From Mitsuokella jalaludinii DSM 13811 (GTDB lineage: Bacteria; Bacillota; Negativicutes; Selenomonadales; Selenomonadaceae), in contig NZ_JNKR01000017.1 of assembly GCF_000702905.1 (NCBI RefSeq), forward strand, positions 1-44,737: a stretch of DNA of 44,737 nucleotides, read 5' to 3'. How positions within the stretch are numbered: position 1 is the first letter of the stretch; the number at the start of each line of letters is the position of its first letter. A program made the position numbers and the translations under genes. The notes under the pieces are model-generated. The model had not been told where the DNA came from. It saw only the letters and a list, made by a program, of their open reading frames with translations, and did not search any database. Shown one piece after another: positions 16,755 through 25,046 of this stretch.

Positions 16755-17930
16755 ATGCCAATTGATTTTGATACAGTCATCGACCGCCGCGGCACCTCGT
16801 GCTTCAAATACGACTTTGCCGTCGAGCGCGGCTATCCGCAGGGCATCCTGCCGTTCTGGGTCGCCGACATGGACTTTTCCACACCGCAGCCCGTCATCGC
16901 GGAGCTCACGCGCCGCGTCCAGCACGGCATCTTCGGCTACACCGACCCGAAAGAGTCGTACAAGCAGACCATCGTCGACTGGATGACGGAGCACCACGAC
17001 TGGACGCCCTCGACGAAGGCCCTGACCATCACGCCGGGCGTCGTCTTCGCGCTGGCCACAGCCGTGCGCTGCTTCACGAAGCCCGGCGATGCCGTCCTCC
17101 TGCAGCAGCCCGTCTACTATCCGTTCAGCGAGGTCATCCGCCAGAACGGCCGCCAGCTCGTCAACAGCTCTCTTGTCCTCAAGGACGGCCACTACGAGAT
17201 TGACTTTGCGGACTTTGAAGATAAGATTGTCAAAAATAATGTCAAGCTCTTCCTGCTCTGCAGCCCGCACAATCCGGCCGGCCGCGTCTGGACGCGCGAG
17301 GAGCTGCTGCGCATCGCCTCCATCTGCCTCAAGCACGATGTGCTGATTGTCTCCGACGAGATCCATGAGGAGTTCGTGCGCCCTGGCTTCCGCCACACAG
17401 TGCTCGCCTCGCTCTCGCCGGAGATTGCGGCGCAAACGATCACCTGCACCTCGCCGTCGAAGACCTTTAATCTCGCCGGCCTGCAGATCTCGAACATCTT
17501 CATCGAGAATGACGAGCTTCGCAAGCGCTTCCGCGCTGAGATCTCGGCGGCCGGCTACAGCCAGCCGAACGCGCTCGGCCTCTTCGCCGCCCAGGCAGCC
17601 TACGCAGAAGGCGGCTCGTGGCTCAAGGAGCTCTTGGCCTACATCGAAGGCAATTACAAGAAGACGAAGGCCTTCCTCGCCGAGAAGATGCCCAAGGTGA
17701 CGCTTATCGAGCCTGAGGGCACGTACCTTCTCTGGCTCGACTTCTCGGCCTACGGCCTCTCCGACGAAGAGCTCGACGACATCATCATCAACGACGCGAA
17801 CCTCTGGCTCGACTCCGGCCACATCTTCGGCAAGGCGGGCCGCGGCTTCCAGCGCCTCAACATCGCCTGCCCCTGGAGCACGCTCCAAAATGGCCTCGAG
17901 CATCTGGCCAAGGCCTTTGAGAACCGCTGA
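16755..17930 (+). CDS. MalY/PatB-family PLP aminotransferase, likely cystathionine beta-lyase
   Basis: The 391-residue fold-type I enzyme opens with the family hallmark DFDTVIDRRGTSCFKYD and LPFWVADMDF. It has SDEIHEEF, and the PLP lysine in TSPSKTFNLAGLQ near residue 235. MalY/PatB proteins cleave C-S bonds of cystathionine to homocysteine, pyruvate and ammonia. It lies 48 bp behind the cystathionine gamma-type enzyme and probably shares its transcript. The ATG at 16755 follows GCGAG by 8 nt; an in-frame GTG three codons earlier is less likely. Confidence 0.93.
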   Translation: MPIDFDTVIDRRGTSCFKYDFAVERGYPQGILPFWVADMDFSTPQPVIAELTRRVQHGIFGYTDPKESYKQTIVDWMTEHHDWTPSTKALTITPGVVFALATAVRCFTKPGDAVLLQQPVYYPFSEVIRQNGRQLVNSSLVLKDGHYEIDFADFEDKIVKNNVKLFLLCSPHNPAGRVWTREELLRIASICLKHDVLIVSDEIHEEFVRPGFRHTVLASLSPEIAAQTITCTSPSKTFNLAGLQISNIFIENDELRKRFRAEISAAGYSQPNALGLFAAQAAYAEGGSWLKELLAYIEGNYKKTKAFLAEKMPKVTLIEPEGTYLLWLDFSAYGLSDEELDDIIINDANLWLDSGHIFGKAGRGFQRLNIACPWSTLQNGLEHLAKAFENR

Positions 17931-17958
17931 CTCGCTTATCCAGAAAGGTCGCATCCAC

Positions 17959-18483
17959 ATGCTCTGTATCGGACTGTCGCCCAGCATCGACAAGGATTGC
18001 CGGGCGCTCATCTTAGGCTCCATGCCCGGCGTCAAGTCGCTCGAGGAACAGCAGTACTACGCCCATCCGCAGAACCGCTTCTGGCCGATGATGGCCGACC
18101 TGCTCGGCGAAGCGCTGCCCTCCCGCTATGAGGAAAAGCTCGCTATGCTGCTAGACCACCACATTGCCCTCTGGGATTCTATCGGGCAGTGCGAGCGCGA
18201 GGGCAGCCTCGACTCCGCCATCCGCGAGGAGCGGGGCAATGACTTCACTGCGCTATTGCAGGCGTACCCGGCCATCCGGGCCATCTTCTTCAACGGCGGC
18301 AAGTCGTCCCAGGCCTTCCGGCGCCACAACAAGGCGCTGCTCCAGCGTCCCGACATCGCCTTTTACGCCATGCCCTCGACGAGCCCGGCCAACGCCCGCT
18401 GGCGCCTGCCCATGCTCGAAGAGACGTGGCGAAAAGCTTTGACAGAGGCCGGAATCCTCTGCTATACTGAAAGCAAGAAATAG
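17959..18483 (+). CDS. DNA-deoxyinosine glycosylase (UDG superfamily, family 6)
   Basis: This 174-residue protein removes hypoxanthine from DNA after adenine deamination. The motif LGSMPGVKSLEEQQYYAHPQ includes the family GSxPG loop and the HPxNxFW segment (HPQNRFW). The C-terminal MPSTSPANARW forms the second DNA-reading loop. The start at 17959 was picked by AAAGG 10 nt upstream and by homologous length; upstream in-frame codons overlap the previous gene. It is 28 bp behind the beta-lyase gene. Confidence 0.9.
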   Translation: MLCIGLSPSIDKDCRALILGSMPGVKSLEEQQYYAHPQNRFWPMMADLLGEALPSRYEEKLAMLLDHHIALWDSIGQCEREGSLDSAIREERGNDFTALLQAYPAIRAIFFNGGKSSQAFRRHNKALLQRPDIAFYAMPSTSPANARWRLPMLEETWRKALTEAGILCYTESKK

Positions 18484-18541
18484 CGGCGAACCATTCGTCC
18501 GCTGCCGATTCACCCCATGCCATAATCGACAGGAGGTCTAT

Positions 18542-18625
18542 ATGCCATCTTCCATCTGGCTGATCTTAGCCATCATCGTCACCGCGTTCTTCTTCTATCT
18601 CGAGACACGGGACGTCGAAGATTGA
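18542..18625 (+). CDS. 27-residue single-span membrane protein
   Basis: The short frame MPSSIWLILAIIVTAFFFYL plus ETRDVED is preceded by a perfect AGGAGG at 6 nt and followed within 8 bp by a strong terminator. A hydrophobic helix of about 16 residues is capped by an acidic tail. No homologue is known to me. The strong ribosome binding site and the position between the glycosylase gene and its terminator make a real microprotein plausible. Confidence 0.6.
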   Translation: MPSSIWLILAIIVTAFFFYLETRDVED

Positions 18626-18632
18626 CATGCAG

Positions 18633-18666
18633 AAAAGCGGCTGTACATCGCGTACAGCCGCTTTTT
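18633..18666. terminator. Bidirectional terminator between the glycosylase/microprotein unit and feoAB
   Basis: AAAAGCGGCTGTAC-ATCGC-GTACAGCCGCTTTT is a perfect 14-bp stem serving both converging transcripts. Confidence 0.92.
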
Positions 18667-18690
18667 AGTATCTCGATATCTTGATCTTGA

Positions 18691-21036
18691 TTACAGGAGC
18701 ATGCCGATTGTATGGACGATAAAGGCGACGATCCAGGCGATGACGCACTGGAAGATGACGACCCAGATGGCCCACTTCGTGCCGAGCTCGCGTTTGACGG
18801 AGGTGATGGCAGCGACGCACGGCGTGTAGAGCAGGCAGAAGGCCAGAAGCGATGCAGCCGCAAGAGGCGTCAGCACCGTCGAGATGGAGCTCGTGCCGAA
18901 CAGGACGCCGAGTGTCGAAACGACGCTCTCCTTGGCCATGAAGCCCGAGATCAGCGCCGTCGAGATGCGCCAGTCGCCGAAGCTGAGCGGCGCAAAGACA
19001 GGCGCGATGACGCCCGCGATCGAGGCGAGCATGCTCTCGGAGGAATCCGCGACCATGTCGAGGCGGAAGTCGAACGTCTGCAGGAACCAGATGACAATCG
19101 TCGCGATGAAGATGACGGAGAAGGCGCGCTCGAGGAAGTCCTTCGACTTTTCCCAGAGCAGCTGCATGACATTGCGGCGGCCCGGCATGCGGTAGTTCGG
19201 CAGCTCCATGACAAAAGGCACGGCCTCGCCCTTGAAGATGGTGTTCTTGCCGAGGTAGGCCATGAGGATGCCGACAAGCATCGCGCCGAAGTAGAGGACG
19301 ATCATCGGCAGGGCGCCGTAGTCGCCGAAGAATGCCGCGATGAAGAAGCCGTAGATTGGCAGCTTGGCCGAGCAGCTCATGAACGGCGTCAAGAGAATCG
19401 TCATGCGGCGGTCGCGCTCAGAAGGCAGCGTGCGCGTCGACATGATGGCCGGGACCGAGCAGCCGAAGCCGATGAGCAGCGGCACGATACTGCGGCCCGA
19501 CAGTCCGATCCTCCTGAGCCACTTGTCCATGACGAAGGCGATGCGCGCCATGTAGCCCGTGTCCTCGAGCAGGGACAGGAAGAAGAAGAGAGTCACGATG
19601 ATCGGCAGGAACGACAGCACCGTGCCGACGCCCTGGAAGATGCCGTCGATGACGAGCGAGTGCATCGCCTCATTGACGCCGGCAGCCGTCATGGCGGCAT
19701 CCGCCTCATCCTGCAGGAAGGCAATGGCTGCGGCCATGAGGTCCTGCAGGGCCGCGCCGATGACATTGAACGTCAGGTAGAAGACGAGGCTCATGATGGC
19801 GATGAAGGCCGGGATGGCCGTGTACTTGCCCGTCAGGATCTTGTCGATGCGGCGGCTGCGCTCGTGCTGGCGGCTCTCGTGCGCCTTGTGGAACGTGCGG
19901 TCGACGAGCTTGCCGATGAAGGAAAAGCGCATGTCGGCGATGGCCGCCGAGCGGTCGAGGCCGCGCTCCTTCTCCATCTGGCAGATGATGTGCTCGATCA
20001 TCTCCATCTCGTTCTGGTCGAGCATCAGCGCTTCGATGACATGGCTGTCGCCCTCGACAATCTTCGTCGCGGCGAAGCGGACCGGGATGCGCGCTTCCTT
20101 CGCGTGATCCTCGATGAGGTGCATGATGCCGTGCAGGCAGCGGTGCACCGCGCCGCGATGACTCTCCGCATCGCAGAAGTCCATGCGGCCCGGCTTCTCC
20201 TGGTAATGCGCGACGTGCAGGGCGTGCGCGACGAGTTCCTCGATGCCCTCGCCCTTGGCTGCCGAGATCGGCACGACCGGGATGCCGAGCAAGGACTCCA
20301 TCGCATTGATGTCGACGGAGCCGCCATTGCCCGTGAGCTCGTCCATCATGTTGAGTGCGAGGACCATCGGGCGGTCGAGCTCGATGAGCTGCAGCGTCAG
20401 GTAGAGGTTGCGCTCGATGTTCGTCGCGTCGACGATGTTGATGATGCCCGTCGGCTGCTCGCGCAGGATGAACTCGCGCGAGACGATTTCCTCTTCAGTA
20501 TACGGCGACATCGAGTAGATGCCCGGCAGGTCCGTGATTTTCGTGTTCGCGTGGCCGCGGATGCTGCCGCTCTTTTGGTCGACCGTGACGCCCGGGAAGT
20601 TGCCGACATGCTGGTTCGAGCCCGTCAGCTGGTTAAAAAGCGTCGTCTTGCCGCAGTTCTGGTTGCCCGCGAGCGCAAACGTCAGCAACTGGCTGTCGGG
20701 CAGCGGGTGCTCGCCCTGCTGCACGTGGTAGCGGCCGCCCTCGCCGAGGCCCGGATGGTCCGTCGGTTCATGCGGGATGTGGACCGCTGGATGCTGGTCC
20801 GACTCCCAGCCCGGCAGCTTCTCGATACCAATCTGCTTCGCATCGTCGATGCGCAGTGTCAGCTCATACTCGTGGATGCGGAACTCAATGGGATCCCCCA
20901 TCGGCGCGAACTTCACGAGCGTGATCTCCGCGCCCGGTATCACGCCCATGTCGAGGAAATGCTGCCGCAGCGCTCCCTCTCCGCCGACCGAGCGCACCAC
21001 TGCGCGCTCACCGGCTTTTAATTCATTCAGATACAT
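18691..21036 (-). CDS. feoB: Ferrous iron transporter FeoA-FeoB fusion
   Basis: One 781-residue protein carries a FeoA SH3-like domain (residues 1-75, ELKAGERAVVRSVGGEGALR), then a His-rich linker (80-114, six histidines). A G-protein domain follows with G1 GNQNCGKT (124-131), NFPGVTV, G3 DLPG (169-172) and G4 NMMD. The membrane part has the gate motifs GYMARIAFVMD, GFGCSVPA and SCSAKLPIYG. It imports Fe2+ with GTP-driven gating. AAGGAGA upstream of 21036 sets the start. No separate feoC is seen. Most species split feoA and feoB; fusion is known but less common. Confidence 0.96.
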   Translation of the reverse strand: MYLNELKAGERAVVRSVGGEGALRQHFLDMGVIPGAEITLVKFAPMGDPIEFRIHEYELTLRIDDAKQIGIEKLPGWESDQHPAVHIPHEPTDHPGLGEGGRYHVQQGEHPLPDSQLLTFALAGNQNCGKTTLFNQLTGSNQHVGNFPGVTVDQKSGSIRGHANTKITDLPGIYSMSPYTEEEIVSREFILREQPTGIINIVDATNIERNLYLTLQLIELDRPMVLALNMMDELTGNGGSVDINAMESLLGIPVVPISAAKGEGIEELVAHALHVAHYQEKPGRMDFCDAESHRGAVHRCLHGIMHLIEDHAKEARIPVRFAATKIVEGDSHVIEALMLDQNEMEMIEHIICQMEKERGLDRSAAIADMRFSFIGKLVDRTFHKAHESRQHERSRRIDKILTGKYTAIPAFIAIMSLVFYLTFNVIGAALQDLMAAAIAFLQDEADAAMTAAGVNEAMHSLVIDGIFQGVGTVLSFLPIIVTLFFFLSLLEDTGYMARIAFVMDKWLRRIGLSGRSIVPLLIGFGCSVPAIMSTRTLPSERDRRMTILLTPFMSCSAKLPIYGFFIAAFFGDYGALPMIVLYFGAMLVGILMAYLGKNTIFKGEAVPFVMELPNYRMPGRRNVMQLLWEKSKDFLERAFSVIFIATIVIWFLQTFDFRLDMVADSSESMLASIAGVIAPVFAPLSFGDWRISTALISGFMAKESVVSTLGVLFGTSSISTVLTPLAAASLLAFCLLYTPCVAAITSVKRELGTKWAIWVVIFQCVIAWIVAFIVHTIGMLL

Positions 21037-21069
21037 AAGACTCTCCTTTTGTCGTAAATACACACCTTC

Positions 21070-21097
21070 ATTGTACTCAAAAAATCTGAGATTGCAA
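21070..21097 (-). promoter_or_regulatory. Predicted feoAB promoter
   Basis: TTGCAA (21092-21097), 16 bp, TACAAT (21070-21075) on the minus strand, 34 nt before the start codon. I see no convincing Fur box. Confidence 0.55.
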
Positions 21098-21152
21098 ATC
21101 AAGTTTAACCGACTGCCCGTCATGACACGATGTTGGGCGACAACAAGGGGTT

Positions 21153-21191
21153 AAAAAAAGAGCATCCCTGAGGTATTCCTCAAAGATGCTC
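21153..21191 (-). terminator. Terminator of tatA
   Basis: GAGCATC (21160-21166) pairs with GATGCTC (21185-21191). An inner CTGAGG/CCTCAA arm and seven T on the minus strand support it. Confidence 0.88.
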
Positions 21192-21208
21192 GTGCACGGA
21201 TGCGAGAT

Positions 21209-21412
21209 TCACTTTGCAACAGTCTCGGTCTTCTGCTCTGCCTGGGCAATCTGTTTGGCCTCCGCCTTCTCGTCTTCGGTGACGGCGGATTTGAATTCGC
21301 GGACGCTCTTGCCGAGCGATTTGCCGACGAGCGGCAGTTTGCCCGGTCCGAAGACCAGCAAGCCGATTGCGAAGATCAGCAGGAGTTTTGGTACGGTAAG
21401 ACCCATCAACAT
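21209..21412 (-). CDS. tatA: Sec-independent (Tat) translocase subunit TatA/TatE
   Basis: TatA oligomers form the pore of the twin-arginine system. The 67-residue protein has one N-terminal helix (TVPKLLLIFAIGLLVFGPGKL) with the family FGPGKLP hinge. An amphipathic helix (VGKSLGKSVREFKSAV) and a charged tail follow. GAGGTG 6 nt upstream favours ATG 21412; the GTG at 21421 and ATG at 21406 are alternatives. No tatC is in the window. Confidence 0.93.
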   Translation of the reverse strand: MLMGLTVPKLLLIFAIGLLVFGPGKLPLVGKSLGKSVREFKSAVTEDEKAEAKQIAQAEQKTETVAK

Positions 21413-21473
21413 AAGAAGCACCTCTATCTTTCATCTATCCACTGCGAGTGACGACTCTGTCTCATTGTTTCTC

Positions 21474-21502
21474 ATTATATCATGAATCATCATATATGGA
21501 AA
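21474..21502 (-). promoter_or_regulatory. Promoter of tatA
   Basis: TTTCCA (21497-21502), 17 bp, TATAAT (21474-21479) with TGA before the -10. Confidence 0.65.
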
Positions 21503-21543
21503 ATATAGATTCCCTATCGGGTACATAGCAAATATCTATACGG

Positions 21544-22944
21544 TCACGCCTCAAGGCATGAGACGATGCGGTCGATGGCCTCGTCGAGGCAATCCTCTTC
21601 CATGCCAGAGTAGTTGAGCACGAAGGTGTGCGCCGCGCCCTCGGCACTACCGACGTAATAGTCGCTGAGCGGACGCATGCGGATGCCCTTCTGCGACAAT
21701 TCCTGCTGCAGCACATGATCGTCTTTCCCCGTGTGGAAGCGCAGCAGGAAGTGGAGGCCGGAGCCGCGCTCGATGAGGTCGGCGTGATGGAAGAGGCCGC
21801 CCGCCTTCATCGTCTGCAGCAAGGCCTCGCGCCGCTTGCGGTAGCAGTTGCGCATGCGGTTGATGTGCTTCTCGAAGTAGCCTGCGCGGATGAAGCGCGC
21901 GAGCGTATACTGCTCAAAGTTCGAGACGGTGCAGCTGTAGAAGCCGAGTTCTCGGTGGAAGACCTTGACGAGCTTGTCGGGCAGGACCATGTAGCTGATG
22001 CGGATGGTCGGCGTCAGTGTCTTCGAGAAGGTGTTCATGTAGATGACACGGCCGCTGACATCGATGCCCATCATCGTCGGGATGGGGCGGCCCGTCAGCC
22101 GGAATTCACTGTCGTAATCGTCCTCGATGATAAAGCGGCCCTCGCCCGCGCTCGCCCATCCCAGCAGCTCATAGCGCCGGCTGATCGGCGTGATGCAGCC
22201 CGTCGGGAAGTGGTGCGACGGGCTGATGTGCAGGACGTCGACACCTTTTTCTTGGAGTTCCTGCGGGCAGATGCCCTGCTCGTCCATCGCCACGGGCACG
22301 CAGCGCACGGCATTCTGGCGGTAGACCTGGCGGATCTTGTCAAAGCCGGGATTCTCAACGCCGAAGCACTTGTCGCGCCCCAAAAGCTGCACGAGCAGTC
22401 CGTAGAGGTACTCCGTGCCCGCGCCGACGACGATCTGCTCCGGCGCGACATCGAGGCCGCGGAAGCTGCGCAGATGATTGGCGATTGTCTCGCGCAGGCT
22501 CATGATGCCCATACCGGGCGAGCGCTCCAAGAGCTCTTCGGCCTGCTGCGCCATGACCTGGCGCAAGAGGCGCGTCCACGTCTTAAACGGGAAATCCTCG
22601 GGGCGCAGACTGTTGGCCGTGAAGTCGGCCAGGTACTCAGGCAAACACGCTTCCGGTTTGCGATGGACACGCTGCGCCTGAGCGGGCTTGATGGGCAGGC
22701 TGGAAAGACGCGCGACAAAGAATCCCTTCTTCGGCACCGACTGGCAATAGCCTTCCGCCACCAACTGACCATATGCGCCCTCGACCGTGATGACGCTGAT
22801 GCCGAGCTGGTGCGCGAGCGAGCGCTTCGACGGCAGCTTCTCGCCCGCCTGCAGGCGCCCGGCGAGTATGTCCGCACGGATGCAGCGGTAGAGGTGCTCG
22901 TAGAGCGATTCCGCCCCGATGTTCTCGAATGAATAGGTCAGCAC
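21544..22944 (-). CDS. MocR-type GntR/aminotransferase transcriptional regulator (PdxR-like)
   Basis: The 466-residue protein joins an N-terminal winged helix (residues 10-78, KLPSKRSLAHQLGISVITVE) to an aminotransferase-like domain with the PLP-binding lysine at 308 (MNTFSKTL). MocR proteins sense PLP or aldimines and act on divergent promoters. I use the GTG at 22944, giving MLTYSFENIGAESLYEHLY. That start has GAGAGG about 9 nt upstream and matches the usual MocR N-terminus; a TTG 22 codons earlier would be atypical. It is divergent from an ECF S component, which suggests control of vitamin B6 uptake. Confidence 0.92.
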   Translation of the reverse strand: MLTYSFENIGAESLYEHLYRCIRADILAGRLQAGEKLPSKRSLAHQLGISVITVEGAYGQLVAEGYCQSVPKKGFFVARLSSLPIKPAQAQRVHRKPEACLPEYLADFTANSLRPEDFPFKTWTRLLRQVMAQQAEELLERSPGMGIMSLRETIANHLRSFRGLDVAPEQIVVGAGTEYLYGLLVQLLGRDKCFGVENPGFDKIRQVYRQNAVRCVPVAMDEQGICPQELQEKGVDVLHISPSHHFPTGCITPISRRYELLGWASAGEGRFIIEDDYDSEFRLTGRPIPTMMGIDVSGRVIYMNTFSKTLTPTIRISYMVLPDKLVKVFHRELGFYSCTVSNFEQYTLARFIRAGYFEKHINRMRNCYRKRREALLQTMKAGGLFHHADLIERGSGLHFLLRFHTGKDDHVLQQELSQKGIRMRPLSDYYVGSAEGAAHTFVLNYSGMEEDCLDEAIDRIVSCLEA

Positions 22945-23007
22945 AGCAAACGCCCTCTCTCCATCTGGTACTATCTTATCGTCATGCTTTGAATCTTTTT
23001 CTAAGGT

Positions 23008-23030
23008 CAAAACCAGTATATACTAGTCAG
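23008..23030. promoter_or_regulatory. Probable MocR operator/promoter region
   Basis: The intergenic segment between the divergent genes holds the perfect palindrome AGTATATACT. A related GGTACTATC lies about 40 bp away near 22970. Paired sites of this kind are usual for MocR autoregulation and activation; the assignment is inference. Confidence 0.4.
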
Positions 23031-23082
23031 CAATAGGACACAAGTCCAGATTGAAAAAACAAGACGAAAGAAGGAAATCATC

Positions 23083-23607
23083 ATGGCATCATCTGTACAT
23101 CCATCCTCTTCATTCACCACGCGCGAGCTCTGCCTGGCGGCCGTCATGGCGGCCGTCGTCTTCCTCGCGACCTTCGTGCCGCGCATCCCGATCCCGCTCG
23201 GATACGCGCATCTCGGCGATGCGGCCATCTTCCTCATGGTGCTCTTCTGCGGGCGCCGCGAGACACTGATCGCGGCCTGCTTCGGCTCGGCGCTCTCGGA
23301 CCTCATCGGCGGCTTCCCGCTCTGGATCTTGCCGACGCTCATCATCAAGTACTTCATGGCGGACATTGCCTGGCGCGTCATCCGACCAGACAAGACAAAG
23401 GCCTCGCCCGCTCGCCTCGTCGTCGGCTTCCTGCTCGCCTCGGCCTGGATGGCTGCTGCCTACACGCTCTTCGGCGCACTGCTCTACGACAGCCTCGCAG
23501 CAGGCCTCGCCTCAGCACCGGGCCTCATCGCAGAAGGCGTGCTGAACAGCGCGATCGCGATCGTCGCAGCGGGCATCCTGCAGAAGACACCGCTCGGACA
23601 GCGTTAA
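23083..23607 (+). CDS. ECF transporter S component (possible vitamin B6 importer)
   Basis: This 174-residue membrane protein has about five to six helices and the AAVMAAVVFLATFVPR/IPLGYAHLGDAAIF pattern of energy-coupling-factor substrate-binding subunits, which share an EcfAAT module encoded elsewhere. Substrate is not readable, but divergence from a PdxR-like MocR gene points to pyridoxine or a related vitamer. AAGGA 7 nt upstream supports ATG 23083. The stop codon overlaps that of the convergent ogt gene by 3 bp (TTAA). Confidence 0.85.
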   Translation: MASSVHPSSSFTTRELCLAAVMAAVVFLATFVPRIPIPLGYAHLGDAAIFLMVLFCGRRETLIAACFGSALSDLIGGFPLWILPTLIIKYFMADIAWRVIRPDKTKASPARLVVGFLLASAWMAAAYTLFGALLYDSLAAGLASAPGLIAEGVLNSAIAIVAAGILQKTPLGQR

Positions 23608-24065
23608 CGGCGCTCCAGCTCCAATAAAGCCTCCTTCATCGGCAGCCCCCAGGCATATCCTGTGAGACTGCCGTTCGTGCCAATGACGCGGTGGCACGGG
23701 ACACAGATACTCAGGGGATTGGCTCCGACGGCGCCGCCGACAGCATGGTAGGCCCCCGGCCGCCCGATGGCCTCCGCCAGTCTCTTGTAAGTCGTCGTCT
23801 CGCCGTAGGGGACTTTCTCGAGCTCCTTCCAGACCTGCAGGCGAAACGGCGTGCCCACGAGCCTGTAGGGGAACGTGAACGCGCGCCGCTCCCCTTCCAG
23901 ATACTCGTGGAGCTCCCGCGCCGCCCAGTCCGTCACCTCGCTCGGGCGCTCTTCCTCCTGCCGCTCCTTCACGACATCGATAGCAACAACCGCGCCCCCT
24001 TCCTCCACGATGCGGAAGAAGCCGAACGGGCAGAGATACAGTCCGATGTGCTTTATCTTTTCCAT
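23604..24065 (-). CDS. ogt: Methylated-DNA-[protein]-cysteine S-methyltransferase
   Basis: Ogt repairs O6-methylguanine by suicidal transfer to its active cysteine. The 153-residue protein has the active-site motif PCHRVIG with Cys124. It also has the helix-turn-helix segment YGETTTYKRLAEAIGRP and the N-terminal ribonuclease-like fold. ATG 24065 follows GAGGTG by 6 nt; codons three residues upstream are possible. It converges on the ECF gene without a separate terminator. Confidence 0.95.
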   Translation of the reverse strand: MEKIKHIGLYLCPFGFFRIVEEGGAVVAIDVVKERQEEERPSEVTDWAARELHEYLEGERRAFTFPYRLVGTPFRLQVWKELEKVPYGETTTYKRLAEAIGRPGAYHAVGGAVGANPLSICVPCHRVIGTNGSLTGYAWGLPMKEALLELERR

Positions 24066-24128
24066 GATCATCACCTCATGGCCATTCTAGCAGGATGCAT
24101 GGCCATTTTCTACGAAAAAGCTCACCAA

Positions 24129-24170
24129 AAAAGAGATTCCCGATGTGCCCAATCACATCGTGGAATCTCT
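24129..24170 (-). terminator. Terminator downstream of the 224-residue unknown gene
   Basis: GAGATTCC and GGAATCTC arms with an inner CGATGTG/CACATCG stem, followed by TTTTTT on the minus strand. Confidence 0.88.
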
Positions 24171-24187
24171 TTCTGTCTCACATAGTC

Positions 24188-24862
24188 TCACTGCCAGCCC
24201 TGCAGTGTCCAGTAATCCTCGATGCCCTTGACGATCGGGTCGAAGATCTCGTCGGTGTTCGTGATGTGCGTGACCTGGAAATGGCCATCGCTTTTCTGCA
24301 CGAGCTCGACTTTGACGGTCATCTGCGGCACGAGGCGGCCGTAGTCGGAATCATCGCCTGTGACGAGGAACGTCGCCTCAGCCCAGTCGCCCCCCTTGCG
24401 CTCGACGCCCTGGAGCTTGGCGCTGTAGTGCTGCGTGAATTTCTCAGCCTCGCCCGCAATCCACTTCGCCTGCTCGTCGCTCTCGCCGATTGGCGCGATG
24501 GTCGGCGTCAGGAAGAATTCGAGACTGCGGTTGATGAAGACGAGATCGCTCTCGCGGCGCTCCTTGATGTACGATTCCATGAAGGCCGTGTCGTGGCAGA
24601 AGAACCAGTCCTGCGGATACTCTCGGTGGAGCCGCTCAATGTCGCGCGCGAGAATCTCTGTGCTGCTGTCATACCCTTTCGTGACGATAGAGGAAAGGTC
24701 AGCATAGCGCTGCACCTTCTGCGCGTCATGCTCTCTGGCGCCCTCCATGAGCTCGTTCAGCGCATATTCCGGCGTGCGGGCCGACTGGTAGCAGTAACCG
24801 CTGACACCGATGGCCACGAGCAAGAGGACCACGATCGCGATGAATCCCTTCCTGCGCTTCAT
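24188..24862 (-). CDS. Membrane-anchored protein of unknown function (DUF2939-like)
   Basis: The 224-residue product begins MKRRKGFIAIVVLLLVAIGV, a positively charged N-terminus and one membrane helix. A periplasmic or extracellular domain of helices and strands follows. The stretch SARTPEYALNELMEGAREHDAQKVQRYADL looks like the small helical start of DUF2939-type domains, which recur in secreted Negativicutes proteins. No catalytic motif is seen. AGGAGG precedes the ATG at 24862. It is divergent from the copper-chaperone-like gene. Confidence 0.8.
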   Translation of the reverse strand: MKRRKGFIAIVVLLLVAIGVSGYCYQSARTPEYALNELMEGAREHDAQKVQRYADLSSIVTKGYDSSTEILARDIERLHREYPQDWFFCHDTAFMESYIKERRESDLVFINRSLEFFLTPTIAPIGESDEQAKWIAGEAEKFTQHYSAKLQGVERKGGDWAEATFLVTGDDSDYGRLVPQMTVKVELVQKSDGHFQVTHITNTDEIFDPIVKGIEDYWTLQGWQ

Positions 24863-24967
24863 AAATAAAACCTCCTAGAAGAATAAAATGATGGATGGAT
24901 AGTATTCCCCGATTGTATTCAGTCATTTTAGCAGGCTTTTCTGAGTATTATCTGGAGACAGTAAGGC

Positions 24968-24996
24968 TTGACAGATACCCCCAGCTGGTATATAAA
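24968..24996 (+). promoter_or_regulatory. Promoter of the HMA-domain membrane protein gene
   Basis: Perfect TTGACA (24968-24973), 17 bp, TATAAA (24991-24996). Confidence 0.8.
24975..24991. promoter_or_regulatory. CsoR-type copper operator inside the promoter spacer
   Basis: ATACC-N7-GGTAT with a C-rich centre (ATACCCCCAGCTGGTAT) has the same 5-7-5 geometry as known CsoR sites such as that of Bacillus copZA. It fills the spacer between -35 and -10, so an apo-repressor would block transcription and copper would relieve it. No csoR gene lies in the window. Confidence 0.6.
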
Positions 24997-25046
24997 TAGT
25001 AATGAAGTTTATTTTCAATTACGTTGTTATACAGGGGGAATCCATC

